From an uncultured Porphyromonadaceae bacterium (lineage in GTDB: Bacteria > Bacteroidota > Bacteroidia > Bacteroidales > Muribaculaceae): a stretch of DNA of 64,000 nucleotides. The stretch lies in the NCBI GenBank assembly GCA_947175295.1, contig CAMWMK010000003.1, forward strand, positions 1-64,000. The letters are read 5' to 3'. The position numbers and the translations under genes were made by a program. The notes beneath the pieces were generated by a model, which did not search any database, was not told the DNA's origin, and saw nothing but the letters and a program-made list of their open reading frames with translations. Below are positions 10,176-19,426 of the stretch, piece after piece (within the stretch, counting starts at the first letter, position 1; each line of letters opens with the position of its first letter).

Positions 10176-11564
10176 ATGAGCAACACGATAGACAGACGTG
10201 AATTCCTGAAAAGACTCGGCATCGGGAGTTCCTTAGCAGGACTTGCACTGGCCGGATGCAGGAAGGCAGTGAATGCTGCAACAACCTCTCCCGACGACAA
10301 GAATGAAGGAGAGATGACCTACCGGAAGAATCCGAAAACAGGAGAGAACATATCGATACTCGGCTACGGATGCATGAGATGGCCTACAAAACCAGTGGAA
10401 AACGGAGAGGAAGGTGAGGATGAAATAGACCAGGAAGCAGTCAACCGTCTTGTCGATACAGCACTCGAACACGGGGTGAACTATTTCGATACGTCGCCGG
10501 CTTACTGCAAGGGCAAATCGGAAGGAGCCACAGGAACCGCACTGAGCCGACACCCCCGCCACAGTTACTATATCGCTACGAAACTCTCCAATTTCGCGCC
10601 ACAGACTCAATCGAGAGAGGCATCAATAGCCATGTATAATAATTCCTTGAAAGAACTTCAAACGGATTATATAGACTATATGCTCCTCCATGCGGTAGGA
10701 GGCGGAGGCTTAGACAACCTCAGGAAAAGATACATAGATAACGGAATCCTTGATTTCCTGCTGAAAGAGAGAGAAGAAGGCCGTATAAAAAACCTCGGAT
10801 TTTCTTACCATGGAGATATCGAGGTGTTTGACCATCTGCTTTCCAAGCATGACGAATATAAATGGGATTTCGTACAGATTCAGCTTAACTACCTGGACTG
10901 GAAACGCAACAAGGATGAAGAACCCTTGAGTGTCAACGCCCATTATCTTTATGATGAACTCGAGAAGCGAAATATACCAGCTGTTATCATGGAGCCCCTT
11001 TTAGGAGGCAGGCTCGCCAAAGTGCCTGACAACATAGCCAACAGGCTCAAACAGCGTAATCCAGAGGAAAGCATAGCTTCATGGGCCTTTCGATTTGCAG
11101 GCACGCATCCGGGCGTGATGACGGTATTGAGCGGCATGACTTATATGGAACATCTTGAGGATAATCTCCATACTTACAGTCCCCTCGATCCACTTACGGA
11201 AGAAGAGCAAGAGTTCCTTATGGAGACAGCCGACATCATGAAGCAATATCCTACAGTGCCATGCAATGACTGCAAATACTGCATGCCGTGCCCCTATGGC
11301 ATCGACATACCCGCCAATCTGCTTCATTATAACAAATGCGTAAACGAAGACCACATTCCGACTTCGACTCAATCGCCTAACTATGCTAAAGCGCGCAGGG
11401 CATTTCTTGTAAGTCTCGACCGCTCAGTGCCGAAACTGCGTCAGGCGAATCATTGCATCGGCTGCAACCAGTGTGCGCCACATTGTCCGCAGGGCATAGA
11501 CATTCCCGGAGAGCTTCACCGCATAGACGCTTACGTAGAAAGGCTCAAGCAGCAGAGCGTATGA
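10176..11564 (+). CDS. Aldo/keto reductase with C-terminal 4Fe-4S clusters and N-terminal Tat-like signal plus lipobox
   Basis: RREFLKRLGIGSSLAGLALAGC N-terminus; ILGYGCMRWPTKP, YFDTSPAYCKGKSE; CNDCKYCMPCPYGIDIP and CIGCNQCAPHCPQGIDIP. Confidence 0.93.
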   Translation: MSNTIDRREFLKRLGIGSSLAGLALAGCRKAVNAATTSPDDKNEGEMTYRKNPKTGENISILGYGCMRWPTKPVENGEEGEDEIDQEAVNRLVDTALEHGVNYFDTSPAYCKGKSEGATGTALSRHPRHSYYIATKLSNFAPQTQSREASIAMYNNSLKELQTDYIDYMLLHAVGGGGLDNLRKRYIDNGILDFLLKEREEGRIKNLGFSYHGDIEVFDHLLSKHDEYKWDFVQIQLNYLDWKRNKDEEPLSVNAHYLYDELEKRNIPAVIMEPLLGGRLAKVPDNIANRLKQRNPEESIASWAFRFAGTHPGVMTVLSGMTYMEHLEDNLHTYSPLDPLTEEEQEFLMETADIMKQYPTVPCNDCKYCMPCPYGIDIPANLLHYNKCVNEDHIPTSTQSPNYAKARRAFLVSLDRSVPKLRQANHCIGCNQCAPHCPQGIDIPGELHRIDAYVERLKQQSV

Positions 11565-11689
11565 TTTAGATGCTCAACGAAACCGATTGTATCCGGCAAG
11601 ACGGGCATATGAGGCTTCAATATGTTATAAAACATATTTAATACATCAAAAAACCTTGAATAAAAATTGGCAAATTGACAATTTTTAAT

Positions 11690-11697
11690 TAAATTTG
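11690..11697 (+). promoter_or_regulatory. -7 box (TAAATTTG) for serC
   Basis: TAAATTTG about 55 nt upstream of the serC ATG. Confidence 0.55.
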
Positions 11698-11752
11698 CAC
11701 CTGAGAATAGAATTCCTCTCTTCCAGTTAGTCACCAACTAAAAACTAAAAAG

Positions 11753-12823
11753 ATGAAGAAACACAATTTCTATGCCGGCCCTTCCATCCTGAGCCAGTAC
11801 ACCATCAAGAATACGGCAGACGCCATCATCGACTTCGCAGACATGGGCCTTTCAATCCTTGAGATCTCCCATAGAAGCAAGCAGTTTCAGGCTGTGGTAG
11901 ACGAAGCAGTCGCTCTGGTGAAGGAACTTCTCGAGGTTCCAGAAGGCTACAGTGTGCTCTTCCTGGGAGGTGGTGCAAGCCTCCAGTTCGCAATGGCTCC
12001 GATGAATTTCCTCAATACCAAAGCCGCCTATCTTGACACAGGCGTATGGGCATCCAAGGCCATTAAGGAAGCAAAACTTTTCGGAGAAGTAGACGTAGTA
12101 GCTTCCGGCAAGGACTCAAAATATACAGAAATACCGAAGGACTGGACCGTTGCCCCCGACATGGATTACTTCCATTATACATCCAACAACACCATCTACG
12201 GCACAGAGATCCGTAAGGATCCAGAAGTACCGGTGCCTATGATATGCGACATGAGCTCCGATATCTTCTCGCGTCCGGTAGACGTCAGCAAGTACGACCT
12301 TATCTATGCAGGCGCACAGAAGAATCTCGCGCCTTCGGGAGTAACCATCTGCATCGTGAAAGACGCAGCCCTTGACAAAGTAAGCCGTGTTATTCCGACT
12401 ATGCTTAAGTATAAGACTCACGTAGACAAGGGCTCCATGTTCAACACTCCGCCTGTGCTTCCAATCTACGCTGCTCTGCAGACACTCAAATACTATAAGA
12501 GCCTCGGCGGCATACGGGAAATCGAGAAGATGGACATAGCTAAAGCAGAGAAACTCTATGAGGCCATCGACACAAGCAAGATGTTTGTCGCTACCGTACA
12601 GAATAAGGAAGACCGTTCGATCATGAATGTCTGCTTCGTAATGAAGCCCGAGTATGCCGAATACGAGAAGGATTTCATTGACTTCGCGTCATCCAAAGGA
12701 ATCGTAGGCATCAAAGGCCATAGAGACGTAGGAGGGTTCCGAGCTTCGCTCTACAACGCCCTCCCCATGGAGTCTGTAGAGGCTCTTGTGGATTGCATGC
12801 ATGAATTCGAGTCACTTCATTAA
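11753..12823 (+). CDS. serC: Phosphoserine aminotransferase
   Basis: [72 protein letters not shown]. Confidence 0.96.
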   Translation: MKKHNFYAGPSILSQYTIKNTADAIIDFADMGLSILEISHRSKQFQAVVDEAVALVKELLEVPEGYSVLFLGGGASLQFAMAPMNFLNTKAAYLDTGVWASKAIKEAKLFGEVDVVASGKDSKYTEIPKDWTVAPDMDYFHYTSNNTIYGTEIRKDPEVPVPMICDMSSDIFSRPVDVSKYDLIYAGAQKNLAPSGVTICIVKDAALDKVSRVIPTMLKYKTHVDKGSMFNTPPVLPIYAALQTLKYYKSLGGIREIEKMDIAKAEKLYEAIDTSKMFVATVQNKEDRSIMNVCFVMKPEYAEYEKDFIDFASSKGIVGIKGHRDVGGFRASLYNALPMESVEALVDCMHEFESLH

Positions 12824-12881
12824 TCACATACGAGCCCGAGTAGCTTAACCCGGGCTCACCTCTATCGAAAAAGAAAAAACC

Positions 12882-13799
12882 ATGAAGATATTGGTATTTA
12901 CCGAAAAGCCTTTCGCTGCAAACGCAGTGAAAGCCATCGCAGAGACTGTTAATTCAAGCGGCAATGAGCTCAAGCTCGTAGAGATGGGTACCCGAGCAGA
13001 CCTTCTCGAAGCGGTCAAGGACGCTGAAGCCCTTATAGTCAGAAGCGACAAAGTGGATGAGGATGTAATGGCAGCGGCTCCGAAACTGAAAGTGATCGTA
13101 CGCGCCGGAGCAGGCTACGACAATATAGACCTTGAAGCTGCTACAAAACACGGAATATGCGTAATGAACACTCCGGGGCAAAACTCTAATGCCGTTGCGG
13201 AGCTGGTATTCGGCATGATGGTCATGATGTGTCGTAACCAATATAACGGCAAATCAGGTTCTGAACTCAAGGAAAAGAAGCTTGGTATCTACGCATTCGG
13301 ACAGGTAGGCCGCAATGTTGCCAGGATAGCAAAAGGATTCGGCATGAAGATCTCCGCTCTCGACAAGTTTGTAAGCGACGAGGTAATGGAGGCTGAAGGA
13401 GTGCGCCCTATACATGAAGTGGATGCCCTTTTCTCTGAAAATGACTTCGTATCGCTACATATTCCGGCTACGCCAGAGACCAAGAAAAGCATCGGGTATG
13501 ATCTCGTCATGAAAATGCCTAAGGGCGGAGTGCTTGTCAATACCGCACGCAAGGAAGTGATAGATGAGGAGGGGCTTATGAAGGCTCTTGAGGAGCGTCC
13601 TGACCTCCGCTATGTGAGCGACATCAAGCCAGACTCCGCTGAGGAATTCGAGAAGCGTTTCAGCGACCGAGTATTCTTCACACCGAAAAAAATGGGAGCC
13701 CAAACAGCCGAAGCCAACTTCAATGCGGGAGTCGCTGCTGCAGAACAGGCCCTCGCCTATCTTAAAGACGGCTGGAACAAATATCAGGTCAACAAATAA
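12882..13799 (+). CDS. serA: D-3-phosphoglycerate dehydrogenase
   Basis: VIVRAGAGYDNIDLEAATKHGICVMNTPGQNSNAVAELVFGMM, LGIYAFGQVGRNVARIAKGFG, GGVLVNTARKEVIDEEGL. Confidence 0.93.
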   Translation: MKILVFTEKPFAANAVKAIAETVNSSGNELKLVEMGTRADLLEAVKDAEALIVRSDKVDEDVMAAAPKLKVIVRAGAGYDNIDLEAATKHGICVMNTPGQNSNAVAELVFGMMVMMCRNQYNGKSGSELKEKKLGIYAFGQVGRNVARIAKGFGMKISALDKFVSDEVMEAEGVRPIHEVDALFSENDFVSLHIPATPETKKSIGYDLVMKMPKGGVLVNTARKEVIDEEGLMKALEERPDLRYVSDIKPDSAEEFEKRFSDRVFFTPKKMGAQTAEANFNAGVAAAEQALAYLKDGWNKYQVNK

Positions 13800-13830
13800 T
13801 TGATTTTCGCAAACTTAAGTTATATGAAAA

Positions 13831-13880
13831 ACGTTAGGATTAGTTTTGCCGATTTTTATCGGCAAAGCTAATCCTAACGT
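13831..13880 (-). terminator. Very long hairpin (23-bp stem, TTTT loop) between convergent serA and trpB2; U-tract on the minus strand
   Basis: ACGTTAGGATTAGTTTTGCCGAT / ATCGGCAAAGCTAATCCTAACGT pair throughout except one G-U; minus-strand 3' side continues TTTTTCATAT. Confidence 0.75.
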
Positions 13881-13924
13881 CGTTGCATAGGCCAAATATT
13901 ACTTTATTGTTCACATACTAACAA

Positions 13925-15289
13925 TCATGCATCCACCTTATCGAGCCCATCAGTGTTCTTCTCGATAGTCTCGTCTGCCACATGATAGTTAGAGAGGTCG
14001 CCTGAGATATAACTGTCGTAGGCTGCCATGTCAATGAGTCCATGACCCGAAAGGTTGAAGAGAATCACCGGTGCAGTACCTTCTTCATCGGCCTTTCTTG
14101 CCTCCCGGATTGCAGCAGCTATGGCATGGGAGCTTTCAGGAGCGGGAATGATACCTTCAGACTGAGCAAAGAGCGTGGCGGCAGCAAATGTCTCAAGCTG
14201 AGGAATATCCACAGCCTCCATAAGGTTTTGACTCTTAAGCTGACTGACGACAGATCCCGCACCATGATAGCGAAGACCTCCGGCATGGATGTTGGCAGGA
14301 GAGAAATCATGGCCGAGAGTATACATCGGAATCATCGGAGTGTAGCCGGCCTCGTCGCCAAAATCATAACGAAGTTTGCCACGTGTCAGCTTAGGGCATG
14401 ATTCCGGCTCGGCAGCTATGAAGCGGGTGTTTCGTTCGCCACTGAAGTTGTGGCGCATAAATGGGAATGATATACCCGAGAAATTGCTTCCGCCTCCAAA
14501 AGCACCGATTACGATATCGGGATATTCTCCAGCCATCTCCATCTGCTTTTCCGCCTCCAGACCAATCACAGTCTGATGCAGCGCTACGTGATTGAGCACC
14601 GAACCAAGTACATATTTGCAGTTTTCAGTCGCCATAGCAAGTTCTACAGCCTCAGAGATGGCAGTTCCGAGCGACCCCTGATAAGTAGGATTCTCAGTAA
14701 TAATCTTACGTCCAGCCTTGGTAGACATGGAAGGCGACGCTATGACTTCGGCTCCATAAGTCTGCATTATCGAACGTCGGTAAGGCTTCTGATTGAACGA
14801 TACCTTGACCATATAGACCGCAAGGTTAAGTCCGAAATGCTTTGCAGCAAGCGAGAGGGCAGCCCCCCACTGTCCTGCACCGGTCTCTGTGGTGATATTT
14901 GTCACTCCTTCCTTCTTGCAATAGTAGGCCTGAGGAATAGCGGAGTTAAGCTTATGGCTTCCTACCGGGCTTACGCTTTCATTTTTGAAATAGATGTGGG
15001 CTTTCGTATTAAGGGCTTTTTCAAGTCCACGGGCGCGCACCAACGGGGTAGGCCTATAGATCTTATACATCTCCCGGACTTCTTCCGGAATTTCTATATA
15101 GCGGTCTGTTTCGTTAAGTTCCTGCATGGAAGCCTCTTTGGAGAAAAGCGGCATAAGGTCTTCTGCCTTCAATGGCTGTTTAGTAGCCGGATTCAACATC
15201 GGGTGTGGTTTGACCGGCATATCGGCCACTATATTGTACCATGCGGTGGGAATATCCTTTTCCTGCAGTAGGTATTTCTTAGAATCCAT
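13925..15289 (-). CDS. trpB2: Tryptophan synthase beta-like, TrpB2 subfamily
   Basis: YRPTPLVRARGLEKALNTKAHIYFKNESVSPVGSHKLNSAIPQAYYCKKEG...TETGAGQWGAALSLAAKHFGL...GAFGGGSNFSGISFPFM; 454 aa with the N-terminal extension typical of TrpB2. Confidence 0.93.
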   Translation of the reverse strand: MDSKKYLLQEKDIPTAWYNIVADMPVKPHPMLNPATKQPLKAEDLMPLFSKEASMQELNETDRYIEIPEEVREMYKIYRPTPLVRARGLEKALNTKAHIYFKNESVSPVGSHKLNSAIPQAYYCKKEGVTNITTETGAGQWGAALSLAAKHFGLNLAVYMVKVSFNQKPYRRSIMQTYGAEVIASPSMSTKAGRKIITENPTYQGSLGTAISEAVELAMATENCKYVLGSVLNHVALHQTVIGLEAEKQMEMAGEYPDIVIGAFGGGSNFSGISFPFMRHNFSGERNTRFIAAEPESCPKLTRGKLRYDFGDEAGYTPMIPMYTLGHDFSPANIHAGGLRYHGAGSVVSQLKSQNLMEAVDIPQLETFAAATLFAQSEGIIPAPESSHAIAAAIREARKADEEGTAPVILFNLSGHGLIDMAAYDSYISGDLSNYHVADETIEKNTDGLDKVDA

Positions 15290-15449
15290 TATAAAACTCT
15301 TTAATGAATAAATATTGATAACTTTGAATTAATACGAATATTATTACAAATATACCGTATATCTATATAACAATACAATGAATAAATCTATCGAACAAAA
15401 TAGACTAAAAATAAATTTATTTTGAATTGGAGATTAGATGGACTTTTTG

Positions 15450-15457
15450 TAATTTTG
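15450..15457 (+). promoter_or_regulatory. -7 box TAATTTTG ending 4 nt before an ATG
   Basis: TAATTTTG-CACT-ATG. Confidence 0.6.
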
Positions 15458-15461
15458 CACT

Positions 15462-16010
15462 ATGATAAATGCATCTCAGAAAAAAAAGGAAAACATAGCG
15501 GAATATCTGCTCTATATGTGGCAGATTGAGGATATGATCAGGGCATTCGGTCTTGACATTGACCGCATACAGGCAAATATAGTCGATAAGCATGAAGGTC
15601 TCTCCGAAGAGCAGCGCAAGGAGATGACCGAATGGTATGAGTCGCTTATCGATATGATGCGCCGTGAGGGAGTAGCGGAGAAAGGACATCTTCAGCTAAA
15701 CAAGAACGTCATCATCACGCTTGATGACCTCAATGCCAGACTTCTTAAAGATCCGAAATATGCGAAATATTCGGCCGAATACTATAAGGTGCTTCCCCTT
15801 ATAGTCGAACTACGTGCCAAGTCTGGCGAGAACAAATCAGGAGAATTAGAGACACTCTTCAATTTCCTCTACGGAATCCTGATGCTCCGCATCCAGGGCA
15901 AGGAGATATCCAAAGAGACCCTTGACGCGGCTAAGGAGGTCTCCCACTTCCTCGGCACACTTGCACAGTATTATAAGAAAGACTTCAATAACGAGCTTGA
16001 CCTTGAATAA
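15462..16010 (+). CDS. DUF4924 family protein
   Basis: MINASQKKKENIAEYLLYMWQIEDMIRAFGLDIDRIQANIV...; conserved Bacteroidales protein upstream of prfC. Confidence 0.75.
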   Translation: MINASQKKKENIAEYLLYMWQIEDMIRAFGLDIDRIQANIVDKHEGLSEEQRKEMTEWYESLIDMMRREGVAEKGHLQLNKNVIITLDDLNARLLKDPKYAKYSAEYYKVLPLIVELRAKSGENKSGELETLFNFLYGILMLRIQGKEISKETLDAAKEVSHFLGTLAQYYKKDFNNELDLE

Positions 16011-16019
16011 ACTTCAGCC

Positions 16020-17603
16020 ATGTCGGAAGAACTAAATAAAGAAATCGCAAGGCGACGTACGTTCGCCATCATCTCCCACCCTGATGCCGGCAAGACAACG
16101 CTGACTGAAAAACTTCTTCTTTTCGGCGGCGCGATCCATGTGGCAGGTGCCGTGAAGAGTAATAAGATAAAAAAGACCGCTACCTCCGACTGGATGGAGA
16201 TAGAGAAACAGCGCGGCATCTCGGTTGCCACTTCCGTGATGGGTTTCAACTACAAAGACTATAAGATCAATATCCTTGATACTCCAGGCCATCAGGACTT
16301 CGCGGAAGATACATTCCGAACCCTGACAGCTGTAGACTCGGTAATTATCGTAGTCGATGTAGCTAAAGGCGTTGAGACCCAAACACGCCGTCTGATGGAG
16401 GTATGCCGTATGAGGAAAACACCCGTCATCATATTCGTAAACAAGCTTGACCGTGAAGGTCGGGATCCGTTTGATATCCTCGACGAACTTGAACAGGAAC
16501 TGAAGATATCAGTACGTCCTCTTTCATGGCCCATCAATATAGGTGAGAAGTTTAAGGGTGTATACAATATATACGAGCATGGTCTCGACCTTTTCACTCC
16601 ATCCAAGCAGACTATCAGTGAGCGAGTGGAAATCGAGGATGTAAACTCCCCTATCGTAGACGAACTCATCGGGAAGGACGATGCCGACAAACTTCGCGAA
16701 GACCTTGAACTGATTGAGGGAGTATATCCTGAATTCGATAAGGAGGCCTATCTAAGAGGTGAGGTAGCTCCGGTATTCTTCGGCTCAGCTCTCAATACAT
16801 TTGGCGTCAAGGAGCTTCTCGATTGTTTCTGCGAAATTGCTCCCGCTCCCCTACCGATCGATGCAGAGGAACGTACTGTGGATCCCAAAGAGGAGGGTTT
16901 CACAGGATTTGTCTTCAAGATTCACGCAAATATGGATCCCAACCATCGAAGCTGCATTGCTTTCGTGAAAATATGTAGCGGTAAGTTTGAGCGCAACGTC
17001 AACTATAAACATATCCGCCACAATAAGATGATGAAGTTCGCGGCTCCTACGGCCTTCATGGCCCAGAAGAAGAGCATAGTCGATGAGGCCTATCCAGGTG
17101 ACATCGTTGGTATTCCCGACACCGGCAACTTCAAGATCGGAGACACTCTGACTTCCGGCGAGATGCTTCATTTCAAGGGTCTTCCTTCTTTCTCTCCGGA
17201 GATGTTCAAGTATCTTGAAAATGCCGATCCAATGAAGGCGAAACAGCTTGACAAGGGCATAAATCAGTTGATGGACGAAGGCGTAGCCCAGATGTTCACC
17301 AACCAATTCAATGGCCGCAAGATCATAGGCACAGTAGGGCAACTGCAGTTTGAAGTAATACAGTATCGACTGCTTCACGAATATGGAGCGCAGTGTCGTT
17401 GGGAACCAATCAGCCTATATAAGGCATGCTGGATAGAGAGCGATGATCCGGAGGCATTGGAAGCCTTCAAGAAGCGTAAATACCAGTACATGGCTAAGGA
17501 TAAGGATGGACGTGACGTATTCATGGCAGACAGCAACTACGTCCTTCAGATGGCACAAAACGACTTCCCAAAAATCAAATTCCATTTCAGCTCGGAATTT
17601 TAA
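16020..17603 (+). CDS. prfC: Peptide chain release factor 3
   Basis: [66 protein letters not shown]. Confidence 0.97.
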   Translation: MSEELNKEIARRRTFAIISHPDAGKTTLTEKLLLFGGAIHVAGAVKSNKIKKTATSDWMEIEKQRGISVATSVMGFNYKDYKINILDTPGHQDFAEDTFRTLTAVDSVIIVVDVAKGVETQTRRLMEVCRMRKTPVIIFVNKLDREGRDPFDILDELEQELKISVRPLSWPINIGEKFKGVYNIYEHGLDLFTPSKQTISERVEIEDVNSPIVDELIGKDDADKLREDLELIEGVYPEFDKEAYLRGEVAPVFFGSALNTFGVKELLDCFCEIAPAPLPIDAEERTVDPKEEGFTGFVFKIHANMDPNHRSCIAFVKICSGKFERNVNYKHIRHNKMMKFAAPTAFMAQKKSIVDEAYPGDIVGIPDTGNFKIGDTLTSGEMLHFKGLPSFSPEMFKYLENADPMKAKQLDKGINQLMDEGVAQMFTNQFNGRKIIGTVGQLQFEVIQYRLLHEYGAQCRWEPISLYKACWIESDDPEALEAFKKRKYQYMAKDKDGRDVFMADSNYVLQMAQNDFPKIKFHFSSEF

Positions 17604-17631
17604 GCGTTTTTCCTACGCTCAAAGCATACTA

Positions 17632-17667
17632 TATGCGCGTTATGTCTACGATACATAAACGCGCATA
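17632..17667 (+). terminator. Terminator hairpin downstream of prfC
   Basis: TATGCGCGTT-ATGT...ACAT-AAACGCGCATA, followed by TTTCATTTTA. Confidence 0.65.
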
Positions 17668-17845
17668 TTTCATTTTATCTCAGGATTTTGACGCCTGAAA
17701 TTCTTTATGTTGGATATTGCATATGTCGCGCAGGTTATTAACTTTGTGGTGCGCTTTTGTTGCTGACCGAAACATGAGCAAAAAAATTTGTTTCCACTCT
17801 CTCCTACATCGAAAGCCGAGGCCAAGGAAGCGTTCCTGAGGAGAA

Positions 17846-18013
17846 TCAATGCTTCTTAAGATCCTCCCACCATTCCTTCCAAGTCGGGAAACCAATCTTG
17901 TTCATCAGTGCATTGGCATTGATCACTCCGGCAATCACAATCAGGATGCCGCTTGCAATGAATAGTACTGTCCCTATATTCACGAGAGTCTTATATGCTA
18001 TACGTAGTATCAT
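17846..18013 (-). CDS. Small hydrophobic protein of unknown function (about 55 aa)
   Basis: MILRIAYKTLVNIGTVLFIASGILIVIAGVINANALMNKIGFPTWKEWWEDLKKH; one or two TM segments. Confidence 0.55.
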   Translation of the reverse strand: MILRIAYKTLVNIGTVLFIASGILIVIAGVINANALMNKIGFPTWKEWWEDLKKH

Positions 18014-18128
18014 GGCAAATAAAGTTTGAATCCCTTTATGATAAAACAATTAATCATTAAACAATGTTCCATGCCAACGATATCAATCGGATTCCAACAT
18101 CGCATACACGAGGGAGTCATGGAACTAT

Positions 18129-18328
18129 ATAAGTAGCTGTTCAAATTAAAACGATACAATAAAAGTTCATATCATGAATAGAATCTCGCACATCATCCGC
18201 TTGCCGATTCCGGCCGATTTGGCCTTGAAGCTCATTCACGATGCCCGCATCGCTCATTCGCTCCGCGGCCAAATCGCCTCGGAATCGTCAGAGCGGATGA
18301 TATGCGTTTAATTTGAACAGCTACTTAT
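18129..18328. repeat. 200-bp near-palindromic MITE/REPIN-like element with 24-nt terminal inverted repeats and a 45-codon ORF (18174-18311, +)
   Basis: Left ATAAGTAGCTGTTCAAATTAAA(A)CG (18129-18153), right CGTTTAATTTGAACAGCTACTTAT (18305-18328). Nested arms CGCACATCATCCGC...GATTTGGCC and GGCCAAATCG...GCGGATGATATGCG. Confidence 0.8.
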
Positions 18329-18427
18329 CCGCCACCCAGACCAGAGGCATCCTTGCCTTCTGTACCCGCATATTACCGACCATATCCATTCAGATATCAA
18401 ATTTGGTGGATTCAATAAAAGTCGCTA

Positions 18428-18606
18428 ACTTTGCAGTTGAATCATGGAGACGAATAAGCATATAGACCAGAGATTGGCGGAGTCCATCAGAATTGCCCTT
18501 AGGGATTTTGGAGAGGTATTCTTATGGAAAATCGCATGATGGGTGTTCTGAAGGATTATCAAGGATTCTGGGATTTTCCGCAAGGCAATGAAGTGGCAAA
18601 ATGCCG
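18428..18606 (+). pseudogene. Remnant of a decayed ORF with its own -7 box and a probable frameshift
   Basis: TAACTTTGCAG, then METNKHIDQRLAESIRIALRDFGEVFL; about 1 nt missing before continuation as LMENRMMGVLKDYQGFWDFPQGNEVAKCRHT. Confidence 0.45.
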
Positions 18607-19419
18607 TCACACGCTTTCATATCGGACTGTAAGCTGTGAGGCCATACCATTAGACCGAAGAAGATCAAGTGCAGCCGCATAGCCGGCTGCAACTTTATCC
18701 GGATAATGGGCATCGGTGCTCAGAATGAGTTTCGCACCATATTTCTTAAGTAATGGCCACCATCGCAAAGCAGGAAAAAAGCGATTGGCAGATTCAAATT
18801 TCTTCGTATTGATCTCTATTATGACGTCTTTTTCCACTGCTTTAGCTATTACATCCTCCACAAGCCGAGCATACCAGGCCTGATCTTCAAGGTCAGCCTG
18901 GGCGTGGCTTCCGTTGTCGCCTATTTTGTCAAGATGTCCGATGATATCAAAACCTCCTTTATCAAGCATCTCAAGTTCTTCAGCGAAGTATGTCTCCACC
19001 ACATAGCGAAGATCACAATCATATTCTGATACCAGATATTTCAGGAAACGTTCGGCCGGGCCGTCCACATCAACCGGACGACCATTCTGTGTACGTACGA
19101 AATGCACCGACCCAATCCTGTAATCGAGTGGCAATTCCCTGAAATACTCCGTATGAGGTCCGAAATCTTCAGAAAGATAGTCTATCTCCATCCCGGTGAG
19201 GATGCGCATGCGTCCCGCATATTTTTCCTTCAAAATGGAAGCCTCTTTGATGTAGGCATCTACGTCTTCCGCCTTCATATTGGCTCCGGAGGGACAACAT
19301 ATGGGACTATGGGGAGAAAAGCCCCATGTCCTGAACCCGATCCCATAGGCGGCCTCTGCCATTTCTACCATCGGAGCACGACCATCACAATATTCAGTAT
19401 GACTATGTAGGTTAAGCAT
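18607..19419 (-). CDS. PHP-domain histidinol-phosphatase
   Basis: LNLHSHTEYCDGRAPMVEMAEAA, GMEIDYLSEDF, VHFVRTQNGRPVDVDG, DIIGHLDKIG, STDAHYPDKVAAGY. Confidence 0.9.
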   Translation of the reverse strand: MLNLHSHTEYCDGRAPMVEMAEAAYGIGFRTWGFSPHSPICCPSGANMKAEDVDAYIKEASILKEKYAGRMRILTGMEIDYLSEDFGPHTEYFRELPLDYRIGSVHFVRTQNGRPVDVDGPAERFLKYLVSEYDCDLRYVVETYFAEELEMLDKGGFDIIGHLDKIGDNGSHAQADLEDQAWYARLVEDVIAKAVEKDVIIEINTKKFESANRFFPALRWWPLLKKYGAKLILSTDAHYPDKVAAGYAAALDLLRSNGMASQLTVRYESV

Positions 19420-19426
19420 AGAGTAG

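Noticed and set aside
12832-12857. GAGCCCG...CGGGCTC hairpin between serC and serA as a riboswitch or terminator
   Set aside because: Only a 7-bp stem with a 12-nt loop and no U-tract or conserved riboswitch motif visible; serC and serA are probably co-transcribed.
17690-17845. Short ORF MSKKICFHSLLHRKPRPRKRS after a TTAACTTTG-like box
   Set aside because: Very short, basic, no support beyond a box-like motif; overlaps the region antisense to the small membrane protein.
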